Assembly: GCA_048500275.1 (NCBI GenBank)
Contig: JASNYI010000001.1
Coordinates: 2,299,949-2,363,948 of the forward strand
Direction: 5' to 3'
DNA: 64,000 bases
Origin: UBA5066 sp048500275
GTDB taxonomy: Bacteria; Acidobacteriota; Thermoanaerobaculia; UBA5066
This document shows positions 33,897 to 42,059 of the stretch, one piece after another. Position numbers and translations under genes: made by a program. Each line of letters opens with the position of its first letter. Position 1 is the stretch's first letter. Under the pieces are notes generated by a model, which had not been told where the DNA came from, ran no database searches, and saw only the letters and a list, made by a program, of their open reading frames with translations.

Positions 33897-34283
33897 ATGG
33901 CTTCCATCAGGTACGTCGAACTGAAGTCCGGCTTCTCCGACAACGGTCCCGCGTGGATCGGGCGCGTGTCAGAATCAAAGTCCGGCAGGACTATCTACTT
34001 CAACGGCATGGCCCTCAAGCGGGCCTCTGGCGTGCAGGGGAACCACATCGACTCCGCGACCCGGGCTGAGTACTGGGTGTCGGGCGTCAAGAGGCGCGGC
34101 ACAAACCGCCACTCCGCCGGCTCGGGCAAGATCCTCGTCGAGGCCGCAGCCGTGCCCGATCTACTGCAGCTCCTCGGTACCGAGGCTCTCGATCCCAACG
34201 TCTTCGCTGTCACAAACGACATCAAACCAACCTCAGCAGCAGAGTTCGTGGCCGAAGAGAATGCTCTCCTTCGCCGTCCATAG
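33897..34283 (+). CDS. Cassette 16: small conserved protein of unknown function
   Basis: Protein of 128 residues. IRYVELKSGFSDNGPAWIGRVSESKSGRTIYFNGMALKR and AEYWVSGVKRRGTNRHSAGSGKILVE form a pattern I associate with a widely spread small bacterial protein family with no known function, sometimes misannotated as a metabolic enzyme. No signal peptide. The ATG is 18 bases after the R' core. About 110 bases of non-coding tail follow before attC 16. Confidence 0.7.
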   Translation: MASIRYVELKSGFSDNGPAWIGRVSESKSGRTIYFNGMALKRASGVQGNHIDSATRAEYWVSGVKRRGTNRHSAGSGKILVEAAAVPDLLQLLGTEALDPNVFAVTNDIKPTSAAEFVAEENALLRRP

Positions 34284-34392
34284 GCGTTCACGCAGTCCGC
34301 GTTGTCCTCGGCCAAGCCCTGGCTGCCGCCGACTCACGCCCGCGCTTCGCACGCTCGTTTCCGGAAGGCGCAGCCCAGCATGCGGCGGCGCT

Positions 34393-34450
34393 GCCTAACC
34401 CCGGCATGCAGCGGACTCGCTACGCTCGCCGCTGATGCCAGACGTTAGGC
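34393..34450 (+). repeat. attC site 16
   Basis: 58-base form with A:T arm variant (GGCATGCAGCGG/CCGCTGATGCC); apex CAGCGGACTCGCTACG, the type used by the IS, unoccupied. Confidence 0.95.
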
Positions 34451-34511
34451 AGCGACGGCCGCCCTCGCGGTCTCGGGCTATCCCGTCGCCTCGTTGTTGG
34501 AGTCCACACTA

Positions 34512-34871
34512 ATGCCGCTCTTCACCGTCGTCGTCGAGCATGCAGGCGGCACCTACATCGCTCAAGTCTCCGCGCCATCAGTAATTCGGGCGCTCCGGGC
34601 CTGGGCGCTTCAGGCACCGTCCCTCGGCATCCCCGGCATCGGCCCCGCCTTCCCTTCCCGCGCGCTCAAGGACGAGCTATTCCTCGATCCAACGCCGATC
34701 GAAGGCGTTCGAAACGTATGGCACGCCGGTATCCCTGTCAGGGGCTCAACCGCGTGGCTCACCGTAGTCGCCACAAGCCAGGCAAAGACAGCAAAGGGCA
34801 GGTCGTCCCTTGAGCGTCTCCTCGCACGCACTCGTCGAGGGCGCATCTCAACCGCCGAAGCACGCTCGTAG
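34512..34871 (+). CDS. Cassette 17: hypothetical protein
   Basis: Protein of 119 residues from ATG 34512. It starts with two strands (LFTVVVEHAGGTYIAQVSAPS) and a helix (VIRALRAWALQA) and ends basic (RSSLERLLARTRRGR). No recognised family, signal or membrane helix. Confidence 0.62.
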   Translation: MPLFTVVVEHAGGTYIAQVSAPSVIRALRAWALQAPSLGIPGIGPAFPSRALKDELFLDPTPIEGVRNVWHAGIPVRGSTAWLTVVATSQAKTAKGRSSLERLLARTRRGRISTAEARS

Positions 34872-34930
34872 CCTCCGGCCAGCACGGCACCACATCTCGC
34901 ATTCGATCCTCCATCGGCACGCTCAGCGCT

Positions 34931-34988
34931 GCCTAACCCCGGCGTGCAGTGGACTCGCTGCGCTCGCCACTGACGCCAGACGTTAGGC
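34931..34988 (+). repeat. attC site 17
   Basis: 58-base form, GCCTAAC to GTTAGGC, CAGTGG/CCACTG arms. Confidence 0.95.
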
Positions 34989-35056
34989 GTTTCTGGCACC
35001 GGGGCTCTCGTCTGGAGCTAGACTCTGGGACAGCAGTCTTCGCCTCGGAGGCACTC

Positions 35057-35416
35057 ATGAAGTCACGCACGGTCTCGGCGTTCTCTCTCGCGGTGGCATC
35101 TGTCCTCGCGGCTGCGTGCGGCAACTCGCCTACCGAGTCGTCGTCCGTGCCTGCCACCGGAAGCCTCGTCATCAGCCTCACCCAGCCCTGCCCGCTTCCC
35201 GGTAGCGTCACCGTTCTCGCTGGCACTACCCCCCTTGGCCCTCTCGTCATGCCCGGTTCCAGCACGTTCTCCCTTCCCGCGGGCTCCTATTCCCTCGCCT
35301 TCGTGCGCGGCCAGGAGACCTTCGCTGCATCCGGCCAGGTCCAGGTTCCTGCTGGCGGTTCCGTTGTGGTCACCGATCCACCGGCCGCCTGCATGTCCAG
35401 CGCCGGCCCCCGCTAA
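35057..35416 (+). CDS. Cassette 18: small lipoprotein
   Basis: Protein of 119 residues with a lipoprotein signal (SAFSLAVASVLAAACGNS, lipobox AAAC). The mature part is beta-rich (GSLVISLTQPCP, GSVTVLAGTTPLGP, FSLPAGSYSLAFVRGQETFAASGQVQVPAGGSVVVT), like a small PEGA- or Ig-like domain. RBS CGGAGG at 35045-35050. Exported; role unknown. Confidence 0.72.
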   Translation: MKSRTVSAFSLAVASVLAAACGNSPTESSSVPATGSLVISLTQPCPLPGSVTVLAGTTPLGPLVMPGSSTFSLPAGSYSLAFVRGQETFAASGQVQVPAGGSVVVTDPPAACMSSAGPR

Positions 35417-35462
35417 CTCCTCGCCGCCTCTCGACCCGAGCCCGCGCTTCCGCCCCGGAAAC

Positions 35463-35520
35463 GCCTAACCCCGGCGTGCAGTGGACTCGCTGCGCTCGCC
35501 ACTGACGCCGAACGTTAGGC
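35463..35520 (+). repeat. attC site 18
   Basis: 58-base form, GCCTAAC to GTTAGGC, CAGTGG/CCACTG arms; one change in the outer spacer (GCCGAAC). Confidence 0.95.
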
Positions 35521-35539
35521 TGTGCCGCCCCACCTTCCG

Positions 35540-36106
35540 ATGTCACACTTCGAATCAACCCGCAGATCCTGGCCGCTCGAAGACTCTCCGTTGATCCCGC
35601 TGCCTGCCGCAGCGCTCGAAGGCGTGTCCATCCCTGCCGAGTCGGCGGCATTCCTTCTCAACGTCGGCCTTCCTCGCTCGTCTCCTCCGTACCTCGACTT
35701 CGGCCCGTTCTCCGCAAGTCCATTGCCGCGGCTGTCCGACTTGGTCGCCAGCGTCCTTTCTTCGGCCGCCGTGGCCTGTCTGGCAGGGTTTAGGGTCATA
35801 GGCGGGGACGGCTCGGAGGCGCACATCTGCATCGCCGAGTCTTCGGGCGCAGTGGTGCTGGTCAACGCTCTCGAGGGCGCGCCGCCTCAACTCCTCAACT
35901 CGTCCGCCATGCAGCTTGTCCAGTCGCTCGCGGCGTTCAATGTCCTTGTCGACGACGTCGTTGGCGCTCATGGCGTGTTCCGCCCAAGTCGGGTCTCTGA
36001 CGCCCAGGCCGTCCATTTCGCCGAGACCATCCAGGACGTTGACGAGCCAGCCATAGCGAGGGGCACGTTCTGGCGGGCCGTCTACGGTTCGCTTGGCCAG
36101 CGGTGA
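35540..36106 (+). CDS. Cassette 19: SUKH-4-like protein
   Basis: Protein of 188 residues from ATG 35540 (a GTG at 35522 lies one base from the core and is less likely). SAAFLLNVGLPRSSPPYLDFGPF, then FRVIGGDGSEAHICIAESSGAVVLVNAL and LLNSSAMQLVQSLAAF follow the SUKH-4 immunity-protein order (FL-x(2)-GLP, IG-x-D, I-x-I-x(3)-G-x-V, NSS). SUKH proteins often neutralise polymorphic toxins, but also occur widely without a toxin neighbour. No toxin gene is adjacent. Confidence 0.65.
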   Translation: MSHFESTRRSWPLEDSPLIPLPAAALEGVSIPAESAAFLLNVGLPRSSPPYLDFGPFSASPLPRLSDLVASVLSSAAVACLAGFRVIGGDGSEAHICIAESSGAVVLVNALEGAPPQLLNSSAMQLVQSLAAFNVLVDDVVGAHGVFRPSRVSDAQAVHFAETIQDVDEPAIARGTFWRAVYGSLGQR

Positions 36107-36122
36107 GCGGCCGAACAGCACA

Positions 36123-36180
36123 GCCTAACCCCGGCATGCAGCGGACTCGCTACGCTCGCCGCTGATGCCAGACGTTAGGC
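36123..36180 (+). repeat. attC site 19
   Basis: 58-base form, A:T arm variant, apex CAGCGGACTCGCTACG, unoccupied. Confidence 0.95.
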
Positions 36181-36198
36181 CGCTCTTCAGGAGCCATC

Positions 36199-36642
36199 AT
36201 GAAGCATCTCGTTCAGTACCACAGCGTGGAGGCTCAGGGTTACGACTTTCCGCGAAATCATTCCTCGCGTCGCAAGGCGTCGCATCCTGACGACTACGCG
36301 CAGGTCGCAACCAACAAAGCCGTGGCGCATCTCCGTGGCTCAATGGTCTGGTGCGTTTCCGGTCGCGGTACGCCGCGTGTATACGAGTTGCGCTACGTCT
36401 TCCTCGTCGACGAGGTCGGCTCCGAGGGCTCGGGCGATTCCCTGCAGAACTTCGTCCGCGGCCGAACGCGCATCGTATTCGATGCCCCGCCTCGCCTCCC
36501 TCCAGTCCCACTCACCGACCTCGACTGGTTCAAGGCATTCCGGAGAAGTCAGGGCAACTTTGCCTTCGGCCTCAGCACCATTCGGGCCGAGTTCGTACCC
36601 CGCTTCGAGGCCCTGCTCCCAGAGGGTCACCCTTTCCGCTAG
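36199..36642 (+). CDS. Cassette 20: hypothetical protein
   Basis: Protein of 147 residues with good RBS (CAGGAGCC). MKHLVQYHSVEAQGYDF and AVAHLRGSMVWCVSGRGTPRVYELRYVFLVDEV suggest a PUA/EVE-like beta barrel, but I cannot confirm it. No signal or membrane helix. Confidence 0.65.
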   Translation: MKHLVQYHSVEAQGYDFPRNHSSRRKASHPDDYAQVATNKAVAHLRGSMVWCVSGRGTPRVYELRYVFLVDEVGSEGSGDSLQNFVRGRTRIVFDAPPRLPPVPLTDLDWFKAFRRSQGNFAFGLSTIRAEFVPRFEALLPEGHPFR

Positions 36643-36683
36643 CCCTCCCGCCCTCTGGCCGCCCTTCTGCCGTCCTTGTCGCG

Positions 36684-36741
36684 GCCTAACCCCGGCGTGC
36701 AGTGGACTCGCTGCGCTCGCCACTGACGCCAGACGTTAGGC
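36684..36741 (+). repeat. attC site 20
   Basis: 58-base form, GCCTAAC to GTTAGGC, CAGTGG/CCACTG arms. Confidence 0.95.
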
Positions 36742-36757
36742 GGCAGTCGGAACATCG

Positions 36758-37087
36758 ATGTTCCTCCACAACCGCCCCGGTCCAGATCCGGCCGCGCTCC
36801 TTGGCCGATGGCGCCTCGTTGAAACCGACGGCGACTACGACACTGGACGTGGCACGACCGCCGAGTTCACCTCGGACGGGCGACTCACCTACACGATTCA
36901 CGAAGGCGACACCCAGCAGCTCATCTTCCTCACGTGGGTCGTAGTCGGCGACGTCATCGTCACGAATCAGCCGTCCCACCCCTCGGAGACGCGCACACGC
37001 TTCTTCTTCCCTGGACCCGATCGGCTCGTTCTCGAGCTCGCCGGTGCGCAGTCGCACTTCATCCGAGATGGTCACGGCATCACGTAG
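36758..37087 (+). CDS. Cassette 21: lipocalin-like small protein
   Basis: Protein of 109 residues. AALLGRWRLVETDGDYDTGRGTTAEFTSDGRLTYTIHEGD has the G-x-W-x-L followed by F-x-x-DG-x-L order common in small lipocalin-like bacterial domains. No signal peptide. The ATG is 17 bases after the R' core. About 117 bases of tail without a gene follow. Confidence 0.62.
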   Translation: MFLHNRPGPDPAALLGRWRLVETDGDYDTGRGTTAEFTSDGRLTYTIHEGDTQQLIFLTWVVVGDVIVTNQPSHPSETRTRFFFPGPDRLVLELAGAQSHFIRDGHGIT

Positions 37088-37204
37088 GCCCATGCGCCTA
37101 TTCCCCATCTTCCACCATCGCATTCCAAAGTCCTTCGCCGTCACACGCCGGGCGCACCCGCAGCGTCCCGGGCTCCGGACGCCTTCTCGCGCATGCGACC
37201 TGCC

Positions 37205-37261
37205 ACCTAACCCGGCGTGCAGTGGACTCGCTGCGCTCGCCACTGACGCCTACGGTTATGC
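37205..37261 (+). repeat. attC site 21
   Basis: ACCTAAC to GTTATGC; CAGTGG/CCACTG arms. Confidence 0.94.
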
Positions 37262-37753
37262 GGCTCTCAGCTCCTCCGTTCGTGCCGTTTCATTTCAGAA
37301 GCTTCGGGTCCCGTGCCGCGCGGTCACATCATCTGGCGTGCAGGCCGGGTGGATCGCCGCCCCCTGCGGCACCTCCAAGGCGCTCGAGGCCTTCTCGCTC
37401 TTCCGCATCTCGTCCTCTTCCCGACTTAACCAGCGCATCTACAGGGTCCACGCAGGCGCCTCTCCGGCGAGAGCGCTCAGAGCCTCTGGCGGTCTTCAGT
37501 TCTCGTCTCTCAGCGTCAGCGTCGTCGCACCTCTCGCGATCCACTGGCGCTCAACCCGCAGGGGGACACCCCGGCCGTGTCGCTCTGTAATGCCGGGTGC
37601 AGCCCTCTCGCGCATTCCGCCCTGCCCCATGCTTCCGATAGGTTCCGGCGCCACGGCCAGGGTTCGGCGGCCCACCCTCACCACCAGACCTTCCTCCGCA
37701 CATCTCCGTTCGCAGTTCACCCTGCCAACCGCGCCCTCGGACCGGAGCCGGCC
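37256..37753 (+). repeat. Cassette 22: gene-less cassette, family A copy 2
   Basis: Second copy of the cassette 1 sequence. It is more diverged than copy 3: about 60 bases near 37490-37560 and the segment near 37590-37630 differ clearly. Ends again match (GTTATGC, GCATAAC). Confidence 0.65.
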
Positions 37754-37819
37754 GCATAACCCGGCTTGCAGCGGACTTCGCTTCGCTGCGCTCGCTCGCC
37801 GCTGAAGCCCCGGTTAGAT
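37754..37819 (+). repeat. attC site 22
   Basis: GCATAAC to GTTAGAT; T:A arm variant, ACTTCG apex. Confidence 0.93.
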
Positions 37820-38032
37820 CGCAGCCTTTCAACGTCTCGGCTCCGGACAGGTCCCGTCGCTTGTTCGACCGCCTCGGCTCCTCAACGCTTCACGGAGGCG
37901 CGCTCAACAGCCCCTGGCTCGAACGCCTCGCCTCTCTGGAATCGTCCCCGCAGCCATCGACTCATTCAGCCGTGGCATCGCCATTTCGGCCCTCCGCTCT
38001 CGGCTGGCGTCCTTCCCGCCTCCCGAGCTGCG
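37814..38032 (+). repeat. Cassette 23: gene-less cassette, family B copy 1
   Basis: About 220 bases that recur at 44355 and 44636 with only a few substitutions. No plausible start-RBS pair. Short enough to lack a gene altogether. Confidence 0.65.
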
Positions 38033-38100
38033 GTCTAACCCCGGCGTGCAGGGGACTCGCTCCGCTGCGCTGCGCTCGCCCCTGACGCGGTCGGTTAGAC
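38033..38100 (+). repeat. attC site 23
   Basis: GTCTAAC to GTTAGAC; CAGGGG/CCCCTG arms, a third arm class restricted to family B cassettes. Confidence 0.93.
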
Positions 38101-38110
38101 GGAACCTCAA

Positions 38111-38791
38111 ATGAACAAGCAGGCTCTAATCGCGTCCGTCGGTGCTGAGAGGTACGACGCGGCCGCACGGTCGCTTCGAGCCGACTCCGCCCGCACCGAC
38201 TTTGGCCGGGGTCCCGCCGGTTCGCCAAGCGACCTTCCCCACGAGATCACGGACCTCATCTGGGCACCCGATCAGTCCTTTCATCACCGGATCGAACTCT
38301 TCTTCGCGGTCTATGACGACATGCCCGCTTACGGGCATCTCATGTACTCCGTACACCACTACCCTTACTTCGACGCCTCCGATCGCTCCTTTTGGTGGGG
38401 CCACGTTCGGACCCGGCTCGTGAGCCCTGACCCCGCTATTCGGCAGCCGCTTCTCTACTGTCTATGGTGCGACTACTTCGAAGACCCTGACACCGTGGCG
38501 GAGGCCTGGCGCGCCGTCACCGCGCTTCCACACCGCTCTCGCGATCTCCTCAAGGCCGTCCTGCCTGTGTCTGGTCCCGTTCCATACCCCATCAAGCGGT
38601 CCCTCTATCGTGAGCTTCTTCGCGATGCCGAGTTCCATGAAGCCATCTTTCGCAGCATTCAGCGCAGCGTCTTCGACGTCTACGGGAATGTGGACGCACG
38701 GCACGCACTCAGGCTCCTATCTCGGCTGTCGTTGCCCGCCAGCGATGAGCTGGCCGCTCTCACAGCACAGCTTCGGGCCAGGTCCGTCTAA
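38111..38791 (+). CDS. Cassette 24: hypothetical protein
   Basis: Protein of 226 residues, acidic N-terminal half and many aromatic residues (FHHRIELFFAVYDDMPAYGHLMYSVHHYPYF, FWWGHVRTRL, LLYCLWCDYFED). No signal peptide. The ATG is 11 bases after the R' core. A frame-disrupted second copy is at 44930-45620. The stop TAA is in attC 24. Confidence 0.68.
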   Translation: MNKQALIASVGAERYDAAARSLRADSARTDFGRGPAGSPSDLPHEITDLIWAPDQSFHHRIELFFAVYDDMPAYGHLMYSVHHYPYFDASDRSFWWGHVRTRLVSPDPAIRQPLLYCLWCDYFEDPDTVAEAWRAVTALPHRSRDLLKAVLPVSGPVPYPIKRSLYRELLRDAEFHEAIFRSIQRSVFDVYGNVDARHALRLLSRLSLPASDELAALTAQLRARSV

Positions 38792-38865
38792 CCCGGCGTG
38801 CAGCGGACTTCCATGAGAAGGCCCGGACGTGTCAAGTGAGACGAGGGGTGCTCTCTCCCGTCGGA

Positions 38866-39046
38866 CCCGGTTCGATCGCCATGCTTCCATTCGCACTCTG
38901 GGAGGCGCCTCGCGACGGTCCAGGTGCATGAGGGGGTCCGAGCTGAAAGGGCGCTGCCATCTCGCTATCGGTTTTCCTGGAGAGACCGGTTGGCTCTCCG
39001 GACCCGAGTCCGCTTCGCAGTCGCCCAGACAGGGCGTCGATCCGTT
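38866..39046 (-). ncRNA. Candidate bridge/seek guide RNA of IS copy 2
   Basis: Same sequence as in copy 1; target-binding loop at 38949-39026, with AGCGGACTCG and the complement of CCATCTCGCTA on opposite sides of the hairpin. Confidence 0.63.
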
Positions 39047-39134
39047 CCTTGGGCATTCCGTTTCGTCTCGCTAGTCCCGTCGGTGCCTGAGTTCCGGTTC
39101 CCCTACTTCTAAGAAAGCTCTCGTCGTGCTCCTC

Positions 39135-40289
39135 CTACGCCTTCGCCGTCTCGGGCAGGAGCGCGAGACGTCGATCGGCCTCGTAGACCTCCCCAGAGCG
39201 CCACAGCTTGTGCAGCAGCACCGCCAGCTTGCGCGCCACGGCGATGACCGCCCGCTTCTTGGCGTACTTGCCGCCCCGACCCTCCAGCGCCAGCCCGAAC
39301 CGGCGCAGGTCGCAGTCCGGCCCGAACGGCCCCAGGATGTACTGCGACCCCTGCACCAGCAGGCTGCGCATGAAGCCGTCTCCCTCCTTCGTGATCCTCA
39401 GCTGCGGGTCGCTGTCCCCGCTCTGCCGTCGGGCCGGGACCAACCCGAGGTACGGGCCCACCATCCGGCTCTTCTCGAACCGGTCCGGCGTCTCCAGCGT
39501 CAGGACGTAGGCCAGCGACAGGATGAACCCCACCCCGTGAACCTGCCGCAGCAGGCCCGTTTCGGGGTACTTCGTCTTCGCCATCTCGCGCACTCTCTGG
39601 TTCAGCGCACGGATCTGCTCCGAGATCGCGTCGATCGCCGAGAAGACCGCGCCCAGCGTCTCCTTCAGCTCCTCCGGCAGCATCGATTCCGTCTCGGCCG
39701 TGAAGCTCCTCGTCGAGCTCGCCTTCAACCGATACCCGGCCGACTTGACCGCGCCTCGGGCATGCCCGATCAGCTTCACCCGCGTCCGCACCAAGAGGTC
39801 CCTCGCCCGCAGCACCGCCAGGTCCTGCGCGACCTCCTCGTCGCGGTGCTTCACCGGCGACAGCAGCGCCGGATCCATCCGAGCCACCCGCGCCAGCGAC
39901 CGCGCGTCCACCCGGTCCGTCTTGCCTCGGTTCTGGTAGATGAACCGCAGCTTTCGCGAGTTCGCCACCAGCACCTCGTGCCCCATCTCCCTCAGCAACC
40001 GGCTCACCCACGGCGAGTGCGTCCCCACTTCCATCGCGATGCGGCACTTCCCGAGCCGCTCCACGTCGAAGACCCGCGTCAGGCCGCTCTTCGTCGTGGC
40101 CACCCGCGTCTCCTCGACGATCTCGCCCATCGAGTCCAGCACGCAGAGCTGGCTCATCCGATCCCCGAGGTCCAGACCGATCGTCAGGCTCCTCGCCATT
40201 CCCGCCGACGCCGAATCCGCACCCTTGATCCCTCCCGCCCCCTTCGTCTCCCGTGTCCTCCTCGTCGCCTCGGTGCTACGCTTCTTCAT
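39135..40289 (-). CDS. IS110-family transposase, copy 2
   Basis: 384 residues, identical to copy 1 (DEDD residues D40, E87, D125, D128 and the C-terminal Transposase_20 region). Identity between copies shows recent spread inside this array. Confidence 0.95.
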   Translation of the reverse strand: MKKRSTEATRRTRETKGAGGIKGADSASAGMARSLTIGLDLGDRMSQLCVLDSMGEIVEETRVATTKSGLTRVFDVERLGKCRIAMEVGTHSPWVSRLLREMGHEVLVANSRKLRFIYQNRGKTDRVDARSLARVARMDPALLSPVKHRDEEVAQDLAVLRARDLLVRTRVKLIGHARGAVKSAGYRLKASSTRSFTAETESMLPEELKETLGAVFSAIDAISEQIRALNQRVREMAKTKYPETGLLRQVHGVGFILSLAYVLTLETPDRFEKSRMVGPYLGLVPARRQSGDSDPQLRITKEGDGFMRSLLVQGSQYILGPFGPDCDLRRFGLALEGRGGKYAKKRAVIAVARKLAVLLHKLWRSGEVYEADRRLALLPETAKA

Positions 40290-40424
40290 GGCCGGTCTCC
40301 CTTCTGGGCCTCGAGCCCGTCTTCTTTGCAGCTGATCTTCAGACTGCGGCGGGAGACCGGCCTTCTCATTCCATCTCGCTACGCTCGCCGCTGATGCCAG
40401 ACGTTAGGTGTGCCTGACAGCAAC

Positions 40425-41300
40425 ATGAGCCTCTTCAGGTCCCTTGTGGACCGGTTCCGTCCCGCACCGCCAACGCCGATAGCGCCAACGCGTGTCTTCT
40501 CTCCGGATCGGAGGCATGCCGTCACCCGCCCTCCCTCGCTACCGACCGTCGAGCGGGTCACAGCCCTCACAGGGCATCTCGCCTTCCTCTGGCAAGCTGT
40601 CGCCGACGCACTGGTACCCGGCGCAACGACCGAAGACGCGGAACTGGCATACCGGGAGGCTGTGCTTGCCCGAGGCCTCACGGCAGCCTTTCCGGGATAC
40701 AGAGCCTTCCCGCGCGATATCACCATCTCCGTTGGTAGCGAAGTAATCAACACGTTGCCGTCTACGCGGCGCCTGCAAAGCGGCGATCTCGTGAAGGTCC
40801 AGCATGGCCTTCGCACAGGCACGGCGGCTTTCGCCTATCAAGCATGGACTCACGTCGTTGGAGAGGCGCAGTCATCGCTTCAGCCGCTGCTAGCCTCAGC
40901 ACGCGCGGCGCTGGCAGCGGGTGTCAGCGTGGCTCACGTCGGATCCCATGTCGGCGAGATATCCTTCGCCATCAACGATGTCCTCTCGCGCGCCGGCCAC
41001 TGGCCATCCGAGCACTATGTGGGCCACGGTATCGGTACCTCGCTCCACATGGACCCGCAGATCCCAGGCACCGCGCCACCCGACATCGGCATAACACCAG
41101 TCTTGGCCGAAGACACGCTCCTCTCCGTAGTCGTTCTCGCTCACGCAGCACGGCCGCAGCTTCGGGTCGCGGCCGACGGCTGGAACGTCTTTACCGCTGA
41201 CGGCTCCTCTTCGGTGCTATTCAGCCACATGGTTCGCGTGACCGCGGATGGGCCGGTGATCCTCACACCCGAAGTCAACGCCATCGGCGGGCCCACCTAA
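40425..41300 (+). CDS. Cassette 25: methionine aminopeptidase-like protein lacking metal ligands
   Basis: Protein of 291 residues with the pita-bread (M24) fold pattern: FPGYRAFPRDITISVGSEVINTLPSTRRLQSGDLVKVQHG at 89-128 and YVGHGIGTSLHMDPQIP at 198-214. In active MetAP the metal ligands are D, D, H, E, E. Here the first Asp is Q126, the second has no counterpart in FAYQAW, H201 is kept, the first Glu is replaced in TLLSVVVLAHA and the last is Ser in VLFSHMVRVT. So it is probably not a metal-dependent peptidase. ATG 40425 is chosen; 40410 overlaps the core. Cassette ends match (GTTAGGT, ACCTAAC). Confidence 0.78.
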   Translation: MSLFRSLVDRFRPAPPTPIAPTRVFSPDRRHAVTRPPSLPTVERVTALTGHLAFLWQAVADALVPGATTEDAELAYREAVLARGLTAAFPGYRAFPRDITISVGSEVINTLPSTRRLQSGDLVKVQHGLRTGTAAFAYQAWTHVVGEAQSSLQPLLASARAALAAGVSVAHVGSHVGEISFAINDVLSRAGHWPSEHYVGHGIGTSLHMDPQIPGTAPPDIGITPVLAEDTLLSVVVLAHAARPQLRVAADGWNVFTADGSSSVLFSHMVRVTADGPVILTPEVNAIGGPT

Positions 41301-41350
41301 CCCAGCATGCAGCGGACTCGCTGCGCTCGCCGCTGATGCATCGGTTAGGC
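41295..41350 (+). repeat. attC site 25
   Basis: ACCTAAC to GTTAGGC; A:T arm variant; apex CAGCGGACTCGCTGCG, unoccupied. Confidence 0.93.
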
Positions 41351-41512
41351 GGCGGACCGTGCACGCGATCCTCCCGTAGCATCCATCGATACTGCTGTGT
41401 TCGCACCACTACGCACTCCGATCCTTCTCGCCACGCCAGCCGCATCACACGTCTGGCTGCTCTCTGGAACTCTAGCCACCCACTCACGCCCTCACTTTCA
41501 ATCCTGAACGCC

Positions 41513-41953
41513 ATGCAGGCCATCCAGATCTACCTTTGCCGCACCGTCTTCCACCTGGTCCCAACCCGAGAGATGATCGGTGGTGGGTCCATCGACGCCG
41601 ACGTGCCCCTGTCGTTGCACGCCGCGACCTCCGACGAGGCCTTGGGTCTTGCTTGCCGTACCGCCCTCGCGCGCTGCCCAGGCGTTCCGCTAGAGGCTTC
41701 CTCCGCGGAAGTCAACCGACCCTCCTCGGCACAGGTGGCAGCCGGCTTCAAGTCCTGGCGCCGCTTCTTCGCGGAGACGAGCACCTGCTGGCTTGAGCTA
41801 GCCGCACACAACTACGCCATAACTCGAATGCTCCGCGTCGAGAAGGGCGCGTACTTCACCTTTGACGAGGCTGGCCCGGTCGTCCTTCACGAATCCGTGC
41901 ACGACCGGATCCTTGGTAAGGCAGTACGGGGGGCCTTTCCGACATCCACATGA
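41513..41953 (+). CDS. Cassette 26: hypothetical protein
   Basis: Protein of 146 residues from ATG 41513, which leaves a 160-base untranslated leader, long for this array. AIQIYLCRTVFHLVPTREMIGGGS and SDEALGLACRTALARCPGV open the protein; WLELAAHNYAITRMLRVEKGAYFTF is in the C-terminal half. No recognised family. Confidence 0.6.
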   Translation: MQAIQIYLCRTVFHLVPTREMIGGGSIDADVPLSLHAATSDEALGLACRTALARCPGVPLEASSAEVNRPSSAQVAAGFKSWRRFFAETSTCWLELAAHNYAITRMLRVEKGAYFTFDEAGPVVLHESVHDRILGKAVRGAFPTST

Positions 41954-41985
41954 TCCCCGCCCCCCGCTTCCACAGCTCAAGCGCC

Positions 41986-42043
41986 GCCTAACCCCGGCGT
42001 GCAGTGGACTCGCTGCGCTCGCCACTGACGCCAGACGTTAGGT
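41986..42043 (+). repeat. attC site 26
   Basis: 58-base form, GCCTAAC to GTTAGGT, CAGTGG/CCACTG arms. Confidence 0.95.
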
Positions 42044-42059
42044 TGCGTTCGTCCACGTA

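Larger units (their letters stand above)
38810..40376 (-). mobile_element. IS110/IS1111-like element, copy 2 (intact)
   Basis: 1567 bases, same ends and layout as copy 1, inserted at the same position of attC 24. Transposase at 39135-40289. Confidence 0.93.
38786..40409 (+). repeat. attC site 24, split by IS110-family copy 2
   Basis: Left half 38786-38809 (GTCTAAC to CAGCGGACT) is of the G:C arm type, but the right half 40377-40409 (to GTTAGGT) is of the A:T type, so the two halves do not fully complement each other. This looks like a hybrid site. Confidence 0.88.
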
